Of a stretch of 64,000 bases of DNA, positions 8,891-19,627 are shown piece after piece (the first letter of the stretch is position 1; each line of letters begins with the position of its first letter). Below the pieces are notes generated by a model. The model saw nothing but the letters and a program-made list of their open reading frames with translations, had not been told where the DNA came from and did not search any database. The translations under genes were made by a program, and so were the position numbers. Origin of the DNA: Corydoras sp. C115 (taxonomy: Eukaryota; Chordata; Actinopteri; Siluriformes; Callichthyidae); contig JAFMOC010000025.1 in NCBI GenBank assembly GCA_019802505.1, positions 278,501 through 342,500 on the forward strand, given 5' to 3'.

Positions 8891-9018
8891 GGGGGGGGGG
8901 GGGGGGGGGGGCAGGTAGCTGATCGCTGATTGGTCCATCCCGAGTCCCGTGTCGGAACAGGAAACGGGAATAACAGACAGTGTAGGGCTGAGCAGAAGCA
9001 GCGCAGCGGGAGAGAATC
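8891..9018 (+). promoter_or_regulatory. Probable gmfb promoter and 5' UTR
   Basis: A run of 21 G (8891-8911) is followed by an inverted CCAAT box (GATTGG at about 8937) and a moderately GC-rich leader ending AGAGAATC before ATG. No TATA box is evident. The transcription start cannot be fixed from sequence alone. Confidence 0.5.
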
Positions 9019-12000
9019 ATGGTGAGGCTTCTAAAACATGACGTTTGTAATGAATCTGTGCTGTTTTACGGCGGCGATCTGTAATGAAAACGGTTCAGTG
9101 AATGGCGTTGGCAGTCCTGCGTTCTTTTCTACGTACTTGTGTGTGTTTTTGCGTATGTGCGCGTGCACGATGGCATTGTTGCGCACTGTGACGGTGTGCT
9201 GCTGCAACATGTCCTCACACTGACCGGACAAGAAACAGGAAGCTGGAATTTAACTCGTTTTTCTCGCTTCATTCGGTCTCACCTGAATGATATCAATCCT
9301 TTCGGCGGCACGGTGGCTTCTGATCGATCTTACCGATATGGGTGGAGTTTCCATATTCCCTTGATGTCCGCATGGGGTTCCTCTGGGTATTCCGGTTTCC
9401 ACCCACATCCAAAACATGGATTCATGGTATATTCATTATCTCCCGCTTTATCCTCTATTAGGGTCGCAGTGGGGTTCCCCATGCCCATCCAGGGGAGAAC
9501 GTCTCGGGCGCTGGGCAGAAAGACCCAGGACAGGGCGCCAATCCATCGCTGGGCACACACTCACTCACACAGACACACTCTATATGGGGCAATTTTGAGA
9601 ATTCAATTGACTTGATCCATGTTTTTGGACTGTGGGAGGAAACCGGAGAACCCGGAGGAAACCCACGCAGACACGGGGAGAACATGGAAACTCCACCCAG
9701 ATGGGGATTCGAACAGGGAATCCCTAGCGCTGAGAGGTGAACATGCTAACCACTAAGCCACCTCATGGTAAATTGAATGTCCTAAATTGCCCTATATATG
9801 TGTTGTGTGTGGCAGCACGGTGGCTTAGTGGTTAGCACGGTCGCCTTTCGGCGCTAGGGAGTCCCGGTTCGAATCCCCATCTGGGTGGAGTTTCCATGTT
9901 GTCCGGGTGCGTTTCCTCCGTGTGGGTGGTTCTCAGGTTTCCGCCCACAGTCCAAAAACATGGATCAAGTCAATTGAGTTCTCCAAATTGCCCCATATAG
10001 AGTGTGTCTATGTGAGTGAGTGTGTGCCCAGCGATGGATTGGCGCCCTGTCCTGGGTGTGTCTGCCCAGCGCCCGAGACGTTCTCCCCTGGATGGGCATG
10101 AGGAACCCCCCCCCCCGCGACCCTAATATAGGATAAAGCGGAAGATGATGGATGGATGTCAATTGCCAATATAAAAACTGAAGCAGTAGACTTTGTAAAA
10201 ATTAATATTTGTATCATTCTCAAAACGTTTGGCCATGACTGTATTGTGTGTGTCTAAGTAAGTCAGTGTGCCCAGCAATAGATTGGCGCCCTGTACTGGA
10301 TGGAAATAGGGATCTCCGGGATATTAAGTGGAAGATGCTGAATAAATAACTGGAGTTTTTTTATGTAGATATGGGTGGTATCGTGGCTCTCAGTGCTGTC
10401 GAATTCCAATCTGGGTTTCCATGTTCTCCCTGTCCATATGGATTTCCTCTGGGTTCACTGGTTTCCTCCCACAGTCCAAAAACATGGATTAATGGCTCCA
10501 AATTGCCCCATATAGAGTTTGTGTGTGTATGTATGTCTGAGTGAGTATGCCCAGAGATACTGTGGTGTGTTAACACTACCCACTCATGTCCTCTTGGATA
10601 GATTTAACTTTTTTTGCTACTTTGTAGAAATGTGAATTTAGAGACAGTAGCTCACCTAATATTACACACAATTCCTCAATCAGTGCTCACAGAATGTTGC
10701 CACCAACATATTGGTGGCTGGACATTTTGGATAAGTGGGTATTCTCAGTACAACCAGAACACTGATTGTACTTCTACCAGCATTTCCGTGTTTCTGGAAT
10801 CACCCTTTTCCCCATACCTGTGTTGTGATAAATAATTATGTATAAGGAAAACCACTATTGTAGAGTTTGTGATTGTGACATTGTAATTGGTTAAAGGTAT
10901 AGGTAATAAAGTGGCTAATGAGTGTAATAGATCAAAAATCTGTACTATAGAATTGCTTTTTTACTAGAGTTGTCTTTGGGGTTGGGGGTCAAATGTCTAT
11001 CCAGTTTTCTCTGAAAAAGACCATGATCTCAATCACAATAAAGATTATTCATTCATTAATTATCTTTTGCATAATCCTCTGCTAGTGTTGTGTGGGGGAG
11101 TGGTCTGTTCTACATGTCCATCCAAGGGAAAAGTATTGCTGGGCACACTCATTATATGGGGCAATTTTGAACATTTAATTTAACGCCATGTTTTTGGACT
11201 GTGGGAGGAAACCGGAGAATCCGGAGGAAACCCACGCGGACATGGGGAGAACGTGGAAACTCCACCAACATTGGGACTTGAACCTGGATCCCCAGCGCTG
11301 AGAAGTGAATGTGCTAACCAATAAACCAAATAATGCTGCCCAATATCGATTATTGATTCGGATAAAATTAATCACTGTAAGAAGAAAATTTGAACTTTGT
11401 TTAAAATGATGAAGGCAAACCAAAGTGCATGATACCTATGCAGCTGTTAATAAGGTGGTGAATGATAAATCAGGGAGAGAAACATCTAGTGGTTCTTACT
11501 TTATTCTTTCTTAAGTAAAAAGTCTTGTACTTGTTGATCAGGCATGAATTGTGCTGGAGTTTTTAAGCATATCGTGTCAATGCTGGATTAATAATAATAC
11601 ACTGGATTAAGATGTCCAGCCACCAACACCCTGTAGACCTTGTTCTGTAGGGCCTAAGCACTTATGAAAAAGAAAGGCTACTGAACTGTGATGTAACAAA
11701 TAAGATACTTTCTCAGATCTCGCAACATGGGATGGTGGTTTGCACGTTTTCCTTTCAGCACTGGGGATCCAGGTTCAAGTCCTAATTTGGGTGGAGTTTC
11801 CATGTTCTCGCTGTGTCCATGTGGGTTGCCAATGGGTTCTCATTTTTTTCCACCCACATTTAAAAAAAAATGGATTTAAGGTAAATTTAATGCTTACCTT
11901 GATTCCGAAATTGCCCCATATAGTGTGTGTTTGTTTGTGTGCCTGTGTGAGTGAGAATAATGCCATTTTTGGCTGACATAAGTGTGTAATCCCAACACAC

Positions 12001-15000
12001 CTTAGCTGGAATCACCATATTTGCTAATCCTGTGTTGAAAGCAAAAAAGTCTTATAGTATTTTGAGTCCTGTTTACAATACATTTAAAATCTGTTGTTTT
12101 TAACCTTGGTTTTTGTGCACCCTTGCAGAGTGAAACTTTAGTTGTGTGTGAGGTGGATGAAGACTTGGTGAGGAAGTTGAGAGCATTTCGTTTTAGAAAG
12201 GACACCACCAATGCTGCCATCATTAGTAAGTGCCTCTTAAGAATTTAAAAAAAAAATCAGTCTGCTTGTTGGATAGAATTTACAATGCACAACTGCAGCA
12301 TAAACTGAGATGTCACTATTTTAGGAGCCATTTTAACCTGGTTTAAATATTTGACAGTTTGTGCTTGTATAAGCTGAATTATTACTAGATTTGTGTTTGA
12401 GCATAAGATATTTTACTAATATGTATGTTATTAGTAAATTTTAGAGTAACAAAGTCCTGATTTAGATAATTTAATTAAATTAATGTTCAACCTAGGGCTG
12501 CAACAACAAATCGATAAAATCGATAAAATTCGATAATGAAAAGTGTCTAACGAATTTGGTTATCGATTCATTGGGTCGCATGATTTCCGTGTTATTCGCA
12601 ATGACGTAACCGCTTAAATCACCTGGAAAAAACAGCGGGTTGAACAGAACGAGGCGGAGTACGTTTACATTTAGTCATTTAGCAGACTCTTTTATCCAAA
12701 GCGACTTACAAAAAGTTGATAAATCGCACAAATGAAACACAGCCAATGCAGGAAAAAAGCTTCCATTTAAATCATCAAAACTGCGGAAGCAATTCACGCT
12801 TCACACAAATAAAGAATGTGGAACATGCAAGATCTGCAAAAACGATTTGACCGGCACGGAGCACCACGGTGATTATACATTACCTGAAAATAAACATGTT
12901 GAACACCTATGAGGATGAAGCTCAACAGCAGAGTGAGTCACTACAATATCCAGAGATTCTTTAGTTTTGAAGTGAATCAATGGAACTGTGCACTCACTAT
13001 GAGACCGGCAGAGCATGCTTCATGCTGTTTTTTGGTTGTTAACTGGATAATAACAGTGATGGAGACGTGTTACTTTATATTTTCATTTAATTAGCTTAAG
13101 CAGTATTTAAATGTGCTTTATAAATAGGTACAACTTGTACACAATGGTGGTAATTAATGATCAAGCCTCATGTTTTAATTTTCTGACAAAATATGAGTAA
13201 AGACACTGCACTCTATGGGAGTGTTGGGAATTGGGTAACATATTACAGCTACACAAATTTGTGTAATTTAGTATTTTGTTTGTGTTTAATTGCTCTTTGT
13301 TTAATTGCTAATTGGATGCCTTAAACTCATACTGTAAATAAAACCAGACTTTTATTGACCTGCTTAATAATTCTAAGGTGTAGCTGGTTTTCTTCATAAC
13401 CGCTGACTTGTGGTGTTCTCATTTGTAAGTCGCTTTGGATAAAAGCTTCTGCTAAATGACTAAATGTAAAGGCATGTATTTTTTTAATTTTTTTTATCTG
13501 ATTTATCGATTAATCGAAAAAAATTATCGACCAATTAATCGATTATCACAATAATCGTTAGTTGCAGCCCTAGTTCAACCAACCACTTTTGCATGTTTCA
13601 CATGAATCGTGTTTGACTGCATTTGCGCTAAAAACATTTTTCTAAAAATAATTAATAATCATTATTGTTTTCCCAGTGAAGATTGATAAAGATCGACAGC
13701 TTGTGATTTTAGATGAAGAGCATGAGGTAAGAATTTATTAATTTTTATCTAAATAAATGTCAAAAATGTGTTGTGTTTAATCATTAATTCCTAATTTTTT
13801 TGTCTTTGCCATGTGTCTGTATGTACTACAGCAGTGGCGGGCTTTCAGAGAAGGCTTTGAAGGCCTAAATATCTGAATCGTAGACTTATGTTAATTATAA
13901 TCAGACCTTCTGATTGGAAGGTACTTTTGATAAGCAGACATTTTGAGTCAATTAAATCTTATTACAGAAATACAACTCGACTTCAGCATTAGCTTTGATG
14001 GCAATAGAAAAGGACTTAGTCATGGAACTAATTAAACTTTTTTTAAAGGACAAAAAAGGAAAGATTTTTTTTGTCCAAATAATCTGGATTTAATCAAGAT
14101 TTATGGTAAGTGTTGTTTTTTTAGTGCTGCAACAACGAATCGATAAAAATCGATTATCCAAAGTAGGGGTGAGCTGCAATATTCGCTGATTCGACGATTC
14201 GATTCGGAGAACCGTAGTCGACTATGAACCTCATAGTCGAATGTACCATTTTCACCACATGGGGGTGCCCATGGCTGCTGCTAAGCATTAGTTTTTACAT
14301 GAAATGTCTTTGTTTTCGTTATATATATAGCCTTTTGTCAAATAAAATCATTAACATTTTTAGGTTTTTAGTTTTTTTTTTTTTAGGTTTTTCCTTTGAA
14401 GTGGAAAAAAGTCCAGAACGGGGATCCCATTTACGGTGCTCTAGAAAAACAAGTAAAATATATTAAAAAAAAATCTTTTTAAAAACCACGCTTATAGCGC
14501 CATCTTGTGGTGAAATTTTAACTGATTCGACTATCAGTGAAAATTCTTTGTTGAATACACCCCTAATCCAAAGTATCGATAATGAATTTTCATTACCGAT
14601 TCGTTGGGTCGCGCGATATCAGTGTTACTCGGAAATTCGTAACCGCTTACGTCACCTGCAGCTTCAACAAAGCTGGAAAAAAAATAGGTTGAACAGAACG
14701 AGACGGAGTCTGCAAAACAAGTTGATAAATCGCACAAATGAAACACAGCCAACGCAGAAAACAAGCTTCCGTTTAAATCCAAACTGCGGGAGCTTCACCT
14801 TCACACAAATAAATAACGTGGAACGTGCCAGTTCTGCGAAAATGAATTGAGCTGCACGAAGCACCACGGTGATGATACACCACCTGAAACTAAACACTGA
14901 TGAGGATGAAGCTGAACAGCAGATAAATCACTACAACATCCCGAGGTTCTTTAGTTTTGAAGTAAATCAACGTCACACTATTAGACCAGCAGAGCAGCTT

Positions 15001-17750
15001 CATGCTGTATTTAGTTGTTAACTGGATAATGACAGTGATGGAGAACGTGTCTTAACGTCCGTGTCTTAACGTCCGTTATACGAATACGTCCGTATTTCCC
15101 GGGACATGTCCGTATGTCACGTCCTGTCCCGGTTTATTTTTTAAAGTGAGGAAATGTCCTGGTTTTTAGCGTATCAATAGTAGCACACCGCAGGGGAGCA
15201 GGGGATTGACGCGCACGGCGTAAAAGTATGCGGCTTTAGCTATTTAAATGACCTTCATTGGATCATTAAATGGGCGCTGCGTGTCAGTCTGCAAGCAACA
15301 TGCCGAAGCGCAAGTGTGTGTTTACAAAAGAGTGTCCCACCCCCCTGCTTTCAGACTGCGTCGAGACAAACTGGGGAAGCCTTGTGCACGGTGTGCAAAG
15401 CAGGCACATATGTCCCGGTGTCCAATTGACATTTCACACAAGAGTTTTTTTTTTTTGTTAACTGGCTACTTTTTTAATTATTTTTTTCAATAGCTGATTG
15501 TTAATTAGTTCATTTGTTAATTATTTTTTTTCCAATAGGCTACAGAACAGACAATATTTGGTTCATTACTGAGGGCAACTGAGTATCATGTGTTATTTGG
15601 AGTTGACTTTTGTTGTTAAGTGAGGGATGTTTAGATGATACATTATTTCATTCATTGTGCTTTTCATTAATTATAGGTAATGTTAACTTAAATATTTTGA
15701 ATAAAATTACTATATAATACTATACTATAGAATAATTTTACTGAAAAACATCTATATTTGGATAAAAGCATCTGCTAAATGATTAAATGTAAAGACATGG
15801 AAATTTTTTTTTTTATTTATCCGATTCATCAATTAATCGGAAAAACAATCGACCGATTAATCGATTATCAAAATAATCGTTAGTTGCAGCCCTATGTTTT
15901 TCTTAAAAATATTACAATTTTCTGAGGTTATTGTTGGTGATTTTAATGTGTAGCTATACAAATGTAAGGGTGCGGATACGATTGAAGACCGAAGGAATTC
16001 AATAACACACACGTGTTGTTTGATGGTATCTGCCCATCGCATTCCAGCAGATTGTGGTCAATCTGCATTTTATAATGGGCGCACGTTCATCATTCAGAAC
16101 CGTGTATCTCTAATCAAAGTCCATTCCATCTTTTGCGATGCAGTGGCTCTTTATACTGCATTTCTGCATAATAAGATGTTTTTATAGCCATAAAAGTTAT
16201 TACCAGGTAATTGAAGGTATAGTTGAAAACTGTATGGCCCGCCACTGTACCACGGTAATCTATTTCTAGAAAGTTGTTTTAAGCTTGCTAATGCTCTACT
16301 CTTTCTAAACTCAGGTAATTTGTTTTTTAATATTTTTTTAATTATGTGTTTATAGGACATTTCTCCAGATGAGCTGAAGGACGAATTGCCAGAGAGACAG
16401 CCCAGATATCCTTTACTTAACTTGTACAATCCTGTTCCCGTTCTTAACCACACTTCAGGGTTTAATTTTAGTTTAGGTTTTATACGTCAGCAAATGTTTT
16501 ATAATGTCAACAAATGTTCATTTAAATGAGTTTTACCATCAAAGATCCTCAGTGAAGATTGAAGTTTTATAAGGTTCTAAGGTGGTCACTGTAGTATTGT
16601 TAATAAGAATCTGGTGACACTTCAAATGTAAACAAATAAGAAAATCTGAGTAATTATAGGATTGGTATGTGAATACATAATTGGCAGAGAAAAAAAAAAT
16701 ACTTCATTTATCAAATAAGGTTAAATTTGGAGGTGACGGCATAACTATATAGAGATCTTTCTCTGCCCATGTATAAGCAAAATACAAATTATTGATAGTA
16801 GTTTAAGTGGTTATGTGGTGGAAAATTCAAAAGAGTACAAGAATTCCAATAATGGTTTTCAAAAGAATAAAATAAAGTGGGGCAGCACATTCACCTCTCA
16901 GCACTGGATAGCCAGGTTTGAATTCCAATCTTGCTGGAGTTTCCATGATCTCCCCATGTCGGCGTGTATTTCCTCCGGGTTCTATGGTTTCCTCCCAAAG
17001 CGCAAGATAATGGATTAAAAGCGAATTGACTGCATTTTATTGACCCTGTACAGTGTGTCTGTGTGAGTGTGCCCAGCGATAGATTGGTGCCCTGTCCTGG
17101 ATGTTTAACCTGGGTAGAATTGGGTAGAAAGTTATATGCTGTATATTATTATTATTATAGTGGTATACCACTGTTAAATCTTTCAATTTACTGGAAGTTT
17201 AAAAGTTTCTTTAACATCAGCACATTTTTAGTTTATAGTTATAAATACCAGCATGATGACGGAAGAGTGTCGTACCCTCTCTGCTTCATTTTCTCCAGTC
17301 CAGTTGGTAAACAGGCATACACATTATGCACTGCATACTGCTGTGTCTCTAGCCTTTTTTTTTTTTTTACAGTGGGTTTTTTTTTCAGGTTGTAAGCCAG
17401 AACAGCAAATGATGTATGCTGGAAGCAAGAATAAACTGGTGCAGACAGTGGAACTGACCAAGGTTAGTGTTTGCACATGTGTGGTGCAACTATAATTGTT
17501 GTCTGAACATGGGGTATGTGAAATTACTAGGGCTGTATTCAACTAAAGATTTTCATAGTCGAATCTGATTCGTCAGATTTTCTCTATAGTCGACTGATAG
17601 TCGAATCAGTTAAAATTTCACCACAAGACGGCGCTAAGGGCGTAGTTTTTAAAAAATATATATTTTTTATATTTTATTTGTTTTTCTAACAAAAGAAAAC
17701 CTTTTTTTTTGTTTTTTCTAGAAATTAGGAAGATTTTATTTGACAAAAGG

Positions 17751-17825
<75 letters not shown>

Positions 17826-19627
17826 GAAAACAAAGACATTTCATGTAAAAACTAATGCTTAGAAGCAGCCATGGGCACCCCCATGTGATCAAAATGGTAC
17901 ATTCGACTATGAGGTTCATAGTCGACTACGGTTCTCCGAATCGAATCAGCGAATATTGCAGCTCACCCCTAGAAATTACAGTGTATATAAATAAAATATA
18001 CAGTGCACTATGTGTTTATTATTTACAGACAATTGCAGAATCAATGGGTATTTATACAAATGCTGTTGTACAGTTGTGCAAAATTTTAGTTAAGTTGCAA
18101 GAGATGGTAAGTTGTTGTAAATTGTTTCAAGTTCGTCTACTGTGTCTACTGTGAGTGTCTACTGTGGTTGCTGAGTGTTCCTCTTAAATGTTTCTACATT
18201 TGTAGAGGAACAACCTGGAATTAAAATTGTCATAAATGTACATAACATATTATGATATTAAACACAGCATTCATGTCATCTAATGTCTGTAGGTTTCTGC
18301 TGATGGAACCTCAAACTTCTTTATAGACTTATAAAGTGCATGGTGTGTTTCAAAAGAAATCGCATATCTAAACGAGGCTGAACCACCATGATTGAATGGT
18401 TGCCACTTTGGTTGCTGTAGTCAGTAGGAGCCATACAGCAACAAGACCGGCATATTGTTCATTAAAAGTAGTTGCAATTGGCGTATATATTATTATAAGT
18501 TATAACTTACGCAGTGCATGTATAATGGTGGTACTACTTTTTGGGGCCTTTTGACATTACCCATGAGAAAACATCCATTTGCAACAGAATTGGTAGAGTC
18601 CGAAACAGGAAACACATCCTCACTGTCCTATAGATGTTCATCAACTTGGTAACTAACATCAACTAACAACTAACTATCTTGCCATTCTTCTATGTTAGAC
18701 AGATTTAAACCTCTAATTTTGTTGGCTGTATAGTGTTTTCTTCCTAGTAGACACTTAATTAGCACACCCACTTGCAAGCTGCTGTACTTTGCACTTGAGT
18801 GGGTAAGTTTTGGTATAAATAGATTCAGACACAACATTGCTACTGGAATTTTTAAACACTGTCTACTCAGTATGTACAGCTAGACTTCTCTACCTTATCA
18901 TGTGACCTTAAAGATGTAAAGCCCAAGTCTTTTTCATCATTAAATCCTTTGAATGTTCACTGCTTTTTACAGGATTATGGTTCCTAGGCTTCTTTGGTTG
19001 GATTATTTTTAGTATAGCAACATAGTGAGTTCCACCAGCACTACTGTATCTAATTTACTAATAAGAGCCAAATACGCACTATAACACCAGTGTCACAGCA
19101 GTGCTTAGAATAAACCACCACCCAAATTATGCCTGCTCTGTGGTGTAATATAAGTACACACATTGCCACATTGGTTGCTGTAGGCATTAGGAGCCATACA
19201 GCATCGGGGCCACAATATTATTCAATGAAAGTAGTTTCAGTTGGCATCCTTACTATTAGAGGCCACAATGTCTAACGCAGTTACTAATTTTTGTGGTGTT
19301 GGTTATGACCCTCAAAAATAACATCTATTTTGTACTTTTCAGGATTGTAGTGCCTGGGCTTCTTTGATTGAATTATTCTTAGTATAGCAACATAGTGAGT
19401 TCCATCAGCACTACTGTGTCTAATTTACTTAGCCCAACATGCACTATAACACCAGTGTCACAGCAGTGCTTAGAATGACTTACCCGAATAATGCCTGCTC
19501 TGTGGTGTTATGTAGGTAGGCTTTATTTTAAATTAATTAACTTTGTTTTTTGTAGGTGTTTGAGATCAGAAACACAGAGGATCTAACTGAGGAGTGGCTG
19601 AGGGAAAAACTCGGATTTTTCCGCTAA
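9019..19627 (+). CDS. gmfb: Glia maturation factor beta (ADF-H family), 7 coding segments
   Basis: Coding segments are 9019-9021, 12129-12225, 13677-13726, 16356-16405, 17224-17306, 17389-17462 and 19556-19627, giving 429 nt, or 142 residues plus stop. This equals the human GMFB length. The protein is a single ADF-homology domain (about residues 4-139) that binds Arp2/3 and debranches actin in the cytoplasm. Diagnostic stretches include F-R-F-R-K-D, I-S-P-D-E-L-K-D-E-L-P-E-R-Q-P-R, S-Y-K-Y-Q-H-D-D-G-R-V-S-Y-P-L-C-F and E-E-W-L-R-E-K-L-G-F-F. The I-S-P-D-E-L-K-D and N-T-E-D-L-T-E-E-W residues favour GMFB over GMFG. The start Met is alone in the first coding segment, directly followed by a GTGAGG donor. 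The fourth intron (16406-17223) is AT-AC; the others are GT-AG. Frame is kept at every junction. Confidence 0.95.
9304..9428 (+). mobile_element. SINE-A outer copy, first part (split by later insertions)
   Basis: This is the head and early body of an older SINE-A. The sequence resumes at about 9771-9810 and again at about 10240-10345, so two later insertions split it. The B-box region is mutated. Confidence 0.75.
9430..9762 (-). mobile_element. SINE-A nested inside the 9304 copy
   Basis: It is inserted in opposite orientation at TCATGGTA (9422-9429, 9763-9770), just after the CCAAAAACATGGAT block of the host SINE. The last few bases of its head (GTGCCGCC) are shortened. Confidence 0.88.
9811..10158 (+). 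mobile_element. SINE-A, nearly full length, (GGAT) tail
   Basis: The head is GGCAGCACGGTGGCTTAGTGG and the tail is GATGATGGATGGATG. A C10 run lies near 10107. It also interrupts the 9304 copy. Flanking duplications are not clear. Confidence 0.85.
10159..10240 (-). mobile_element. Tc1/mariner-type transposon end fragment
   Basis: On the minus strand the segment reads CAGTCATGGCCAAACG, then TTTTGAGAATGATAC, then ACAAAGTCTACTGCTTCAG. I recognise this as a common Tc1-like terminal sequence in fish. The family name comes from memory; only the end is present. Confidence 0.6.
10240..10345 (+). mobile_element. SINE-A outer copy, last part
   Basis: It continues the 9304 copy: GTGCCCAGCAATAGATTGGCG through to GTGGAAGATGCTGAATAAATAA. 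Confidence 0.65.
10368..10575 (+). mobile_element. SINE-A, old diverged copy
   Basis: The head is degraded (GGTATCGTGGCTCTCAGTG), while the body blocks TTTCCTCCCACAGTCC and TTGCCCCATATAGAG are recognisable. The 3' end is lost. Confidence 0.7.
10576..11044 (+). other. gmfb intron 1 segment with nothing recognised
   Basis: AT-rich intron sequence. I see no conserved frame or familiar repeat. Confidence 0.5.
11045..11345 (-). mobile_element. SINE-A, diverged, internal deletion
   Basis: The tail (CATTCATTAATTATC), the GCTGGGCACACTCA block and the head (CTAACCAATAAACC) are present. The segment normally carrying CAGATACACCCAGGACAGG is missing. Confidence 0.75.
11728..11990 (+). mobile_element. 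SINE-A, old diverged copy
   Basis: The head and B box (GGTTCAAGTCC) remain, followed by GGGTGGAGTTTCCATGTTC and ATTGCCCCATATAGTGTG. The 3' third is missing. Confidence 0.7.
12485..13580 (+). mobile_element. hAT element (12493-13572), GTTCAACC duplication
   Basis: The ends TAGGGCTGCAAC and GTTGCAGCCCTA are inverted, flanked by GTTCAACC (12485-12492, 13573-13580). Sub-terminal ATCGATAAAATCG/CGATTAATCG repeats are typical of this hAT group. The interior (about 12640-12960) keeps a broken BED-finger region, and two tails of SINE-B type lie at 12661-12718 and 13424-13474. No intact transposase remains. It lies in gmfb intron 2. Confidence 0.88.
14156..14573 (+). mobile_element. Small hAT-like element (14164-14565) nested in the larger hAT
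   Basis: The ends TAGGGGTG and CACCCCTA are flanked by ATCCAAAG (14156-14163, 14566-14573). The sub-terminal GATTCG/AGTCGA repeats make long imperfect inverted repeats. It has no coding capacity. A second copy lies inverted at 17528-17971. Confidence 0.88.
15300..15435 (+). pseudogene. Frameshifted zinc-finger fragment inside hAT
   Basis: It begins M-P-K-R-K-C-V-F-T-K-E at 15300. After a shift of frame it continues A-L-C-T-V-C-K-A-G-T-Y-V. The C-x2-C-K-A-G-T-Y-V piece resembles the finger of hAT-related proteins of the M-P-K-R-K type. It is broken and not expected to be functional. Confidence 0.55.
16406..17223 (+). other. gmfb intron 4: minor-spliceosome (U12) AT-AC intron
   Basis: The donor is ATATCCTTTAC, a perfect U12 5' splice site. 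The acceptor is TCAGCAC before exon base A at 17224. A branch-site match TTCTTTAAC ends at 17215 (8 of 9 to TTCCTTAAC), about 9 nt before the acceptor. Joining gives AG plus A, an Arg codon, restoring R-F-L-V-Y-S-Y-K-Y. No GT-AG alternative restores the reading frame here. Confidence 0.92.
16878..17125 (+). mobile_element. SINE-A, diverged, within the AT-AC intron
   Basis: GGGGCAGCACATTCACCTCTCAGCAC starts it and the body follows to GGTGCCCTGTCCTGGATG; the tail is gone. It ends about 80 bp before the branch site of the U12 intron. Confidence 0.75.
17520..17979 (-). mobile_element. Small hAT-like element (17528-17971), GAAATTAC duplication
   Basis: It is the same family as 14164-14565, inverted. 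The duplication GAAATTAC lies at 17520-17527 and 17972-17979. An internal TA tract is expanded to 69 bp (17752-17820), where the sister copy has only about ten bases of TA. Confidence 0.88.
17980..19555 (+). repeat. gmfb intron 6 with a diverged two-copy repeat
   Basis: The segment at 18970-19145 recurs at 19330-19512 (shared text CTTAGTATAGCAACATAGTG, CACCAGTGTCACAGCAGTGC, ATGCCTGCTCTGTGGTGT). The segment at 18405-18490 recurs at 19160-19250 (GGAGCCATACAGCA). The order suggests one interspersed repeat present twice in tandem and heavily decayed. The rest is plain AT-rich intron. Confidence 0.65.

Larger units (their letters stand above)
14114..15902 (+). mobile_element. hAT element (14122-15894), second copy, with nested hAT
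   Basis: The ends TAGTGCTGCAAC and GTTGCAGCCCTA are flanked by TGTTTTTT (14114-14121) and TGTTTTTC (15895-15902). The interior is paralogous to the 12493 element (compare 14650-15010 with 12610-13040). It carries an extra block (about 15050-15440) coding for a second finger fragment, plus a 402-bp nested element at 14164-14565. It lies in gmfb intron 3. Confidence 0.82.

Noticed and set aside
9139..9685. Recurring frames reading S-P-C-P-R-G-F-P-P-G-S-P-V-S-S-H-S-P-K-T-W or L-P-L-Y-P-L-L-G-S-R-W-G-S-P-C-P-S-R-G
   Set aside because: They appear wherever SINE-A occurs and are frames through the SINE body, not genes.
17618..17919. ORFs made of alternating Ile-Tyr (also at 28526-28864 and 47617-48030)
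   Set aside because: They are translations of TA microsatellites and have no coding value.
18028..18105. Possible extra gmfb exon (acceptor TTTACAG, frame T-I-A-E-S-M-G-I-Y)
   Set aside because: GMFB continues directly from E-L-T-K to V-F-E-I-R with intact splice sites at 17462 and 19556; the segment has no family match.
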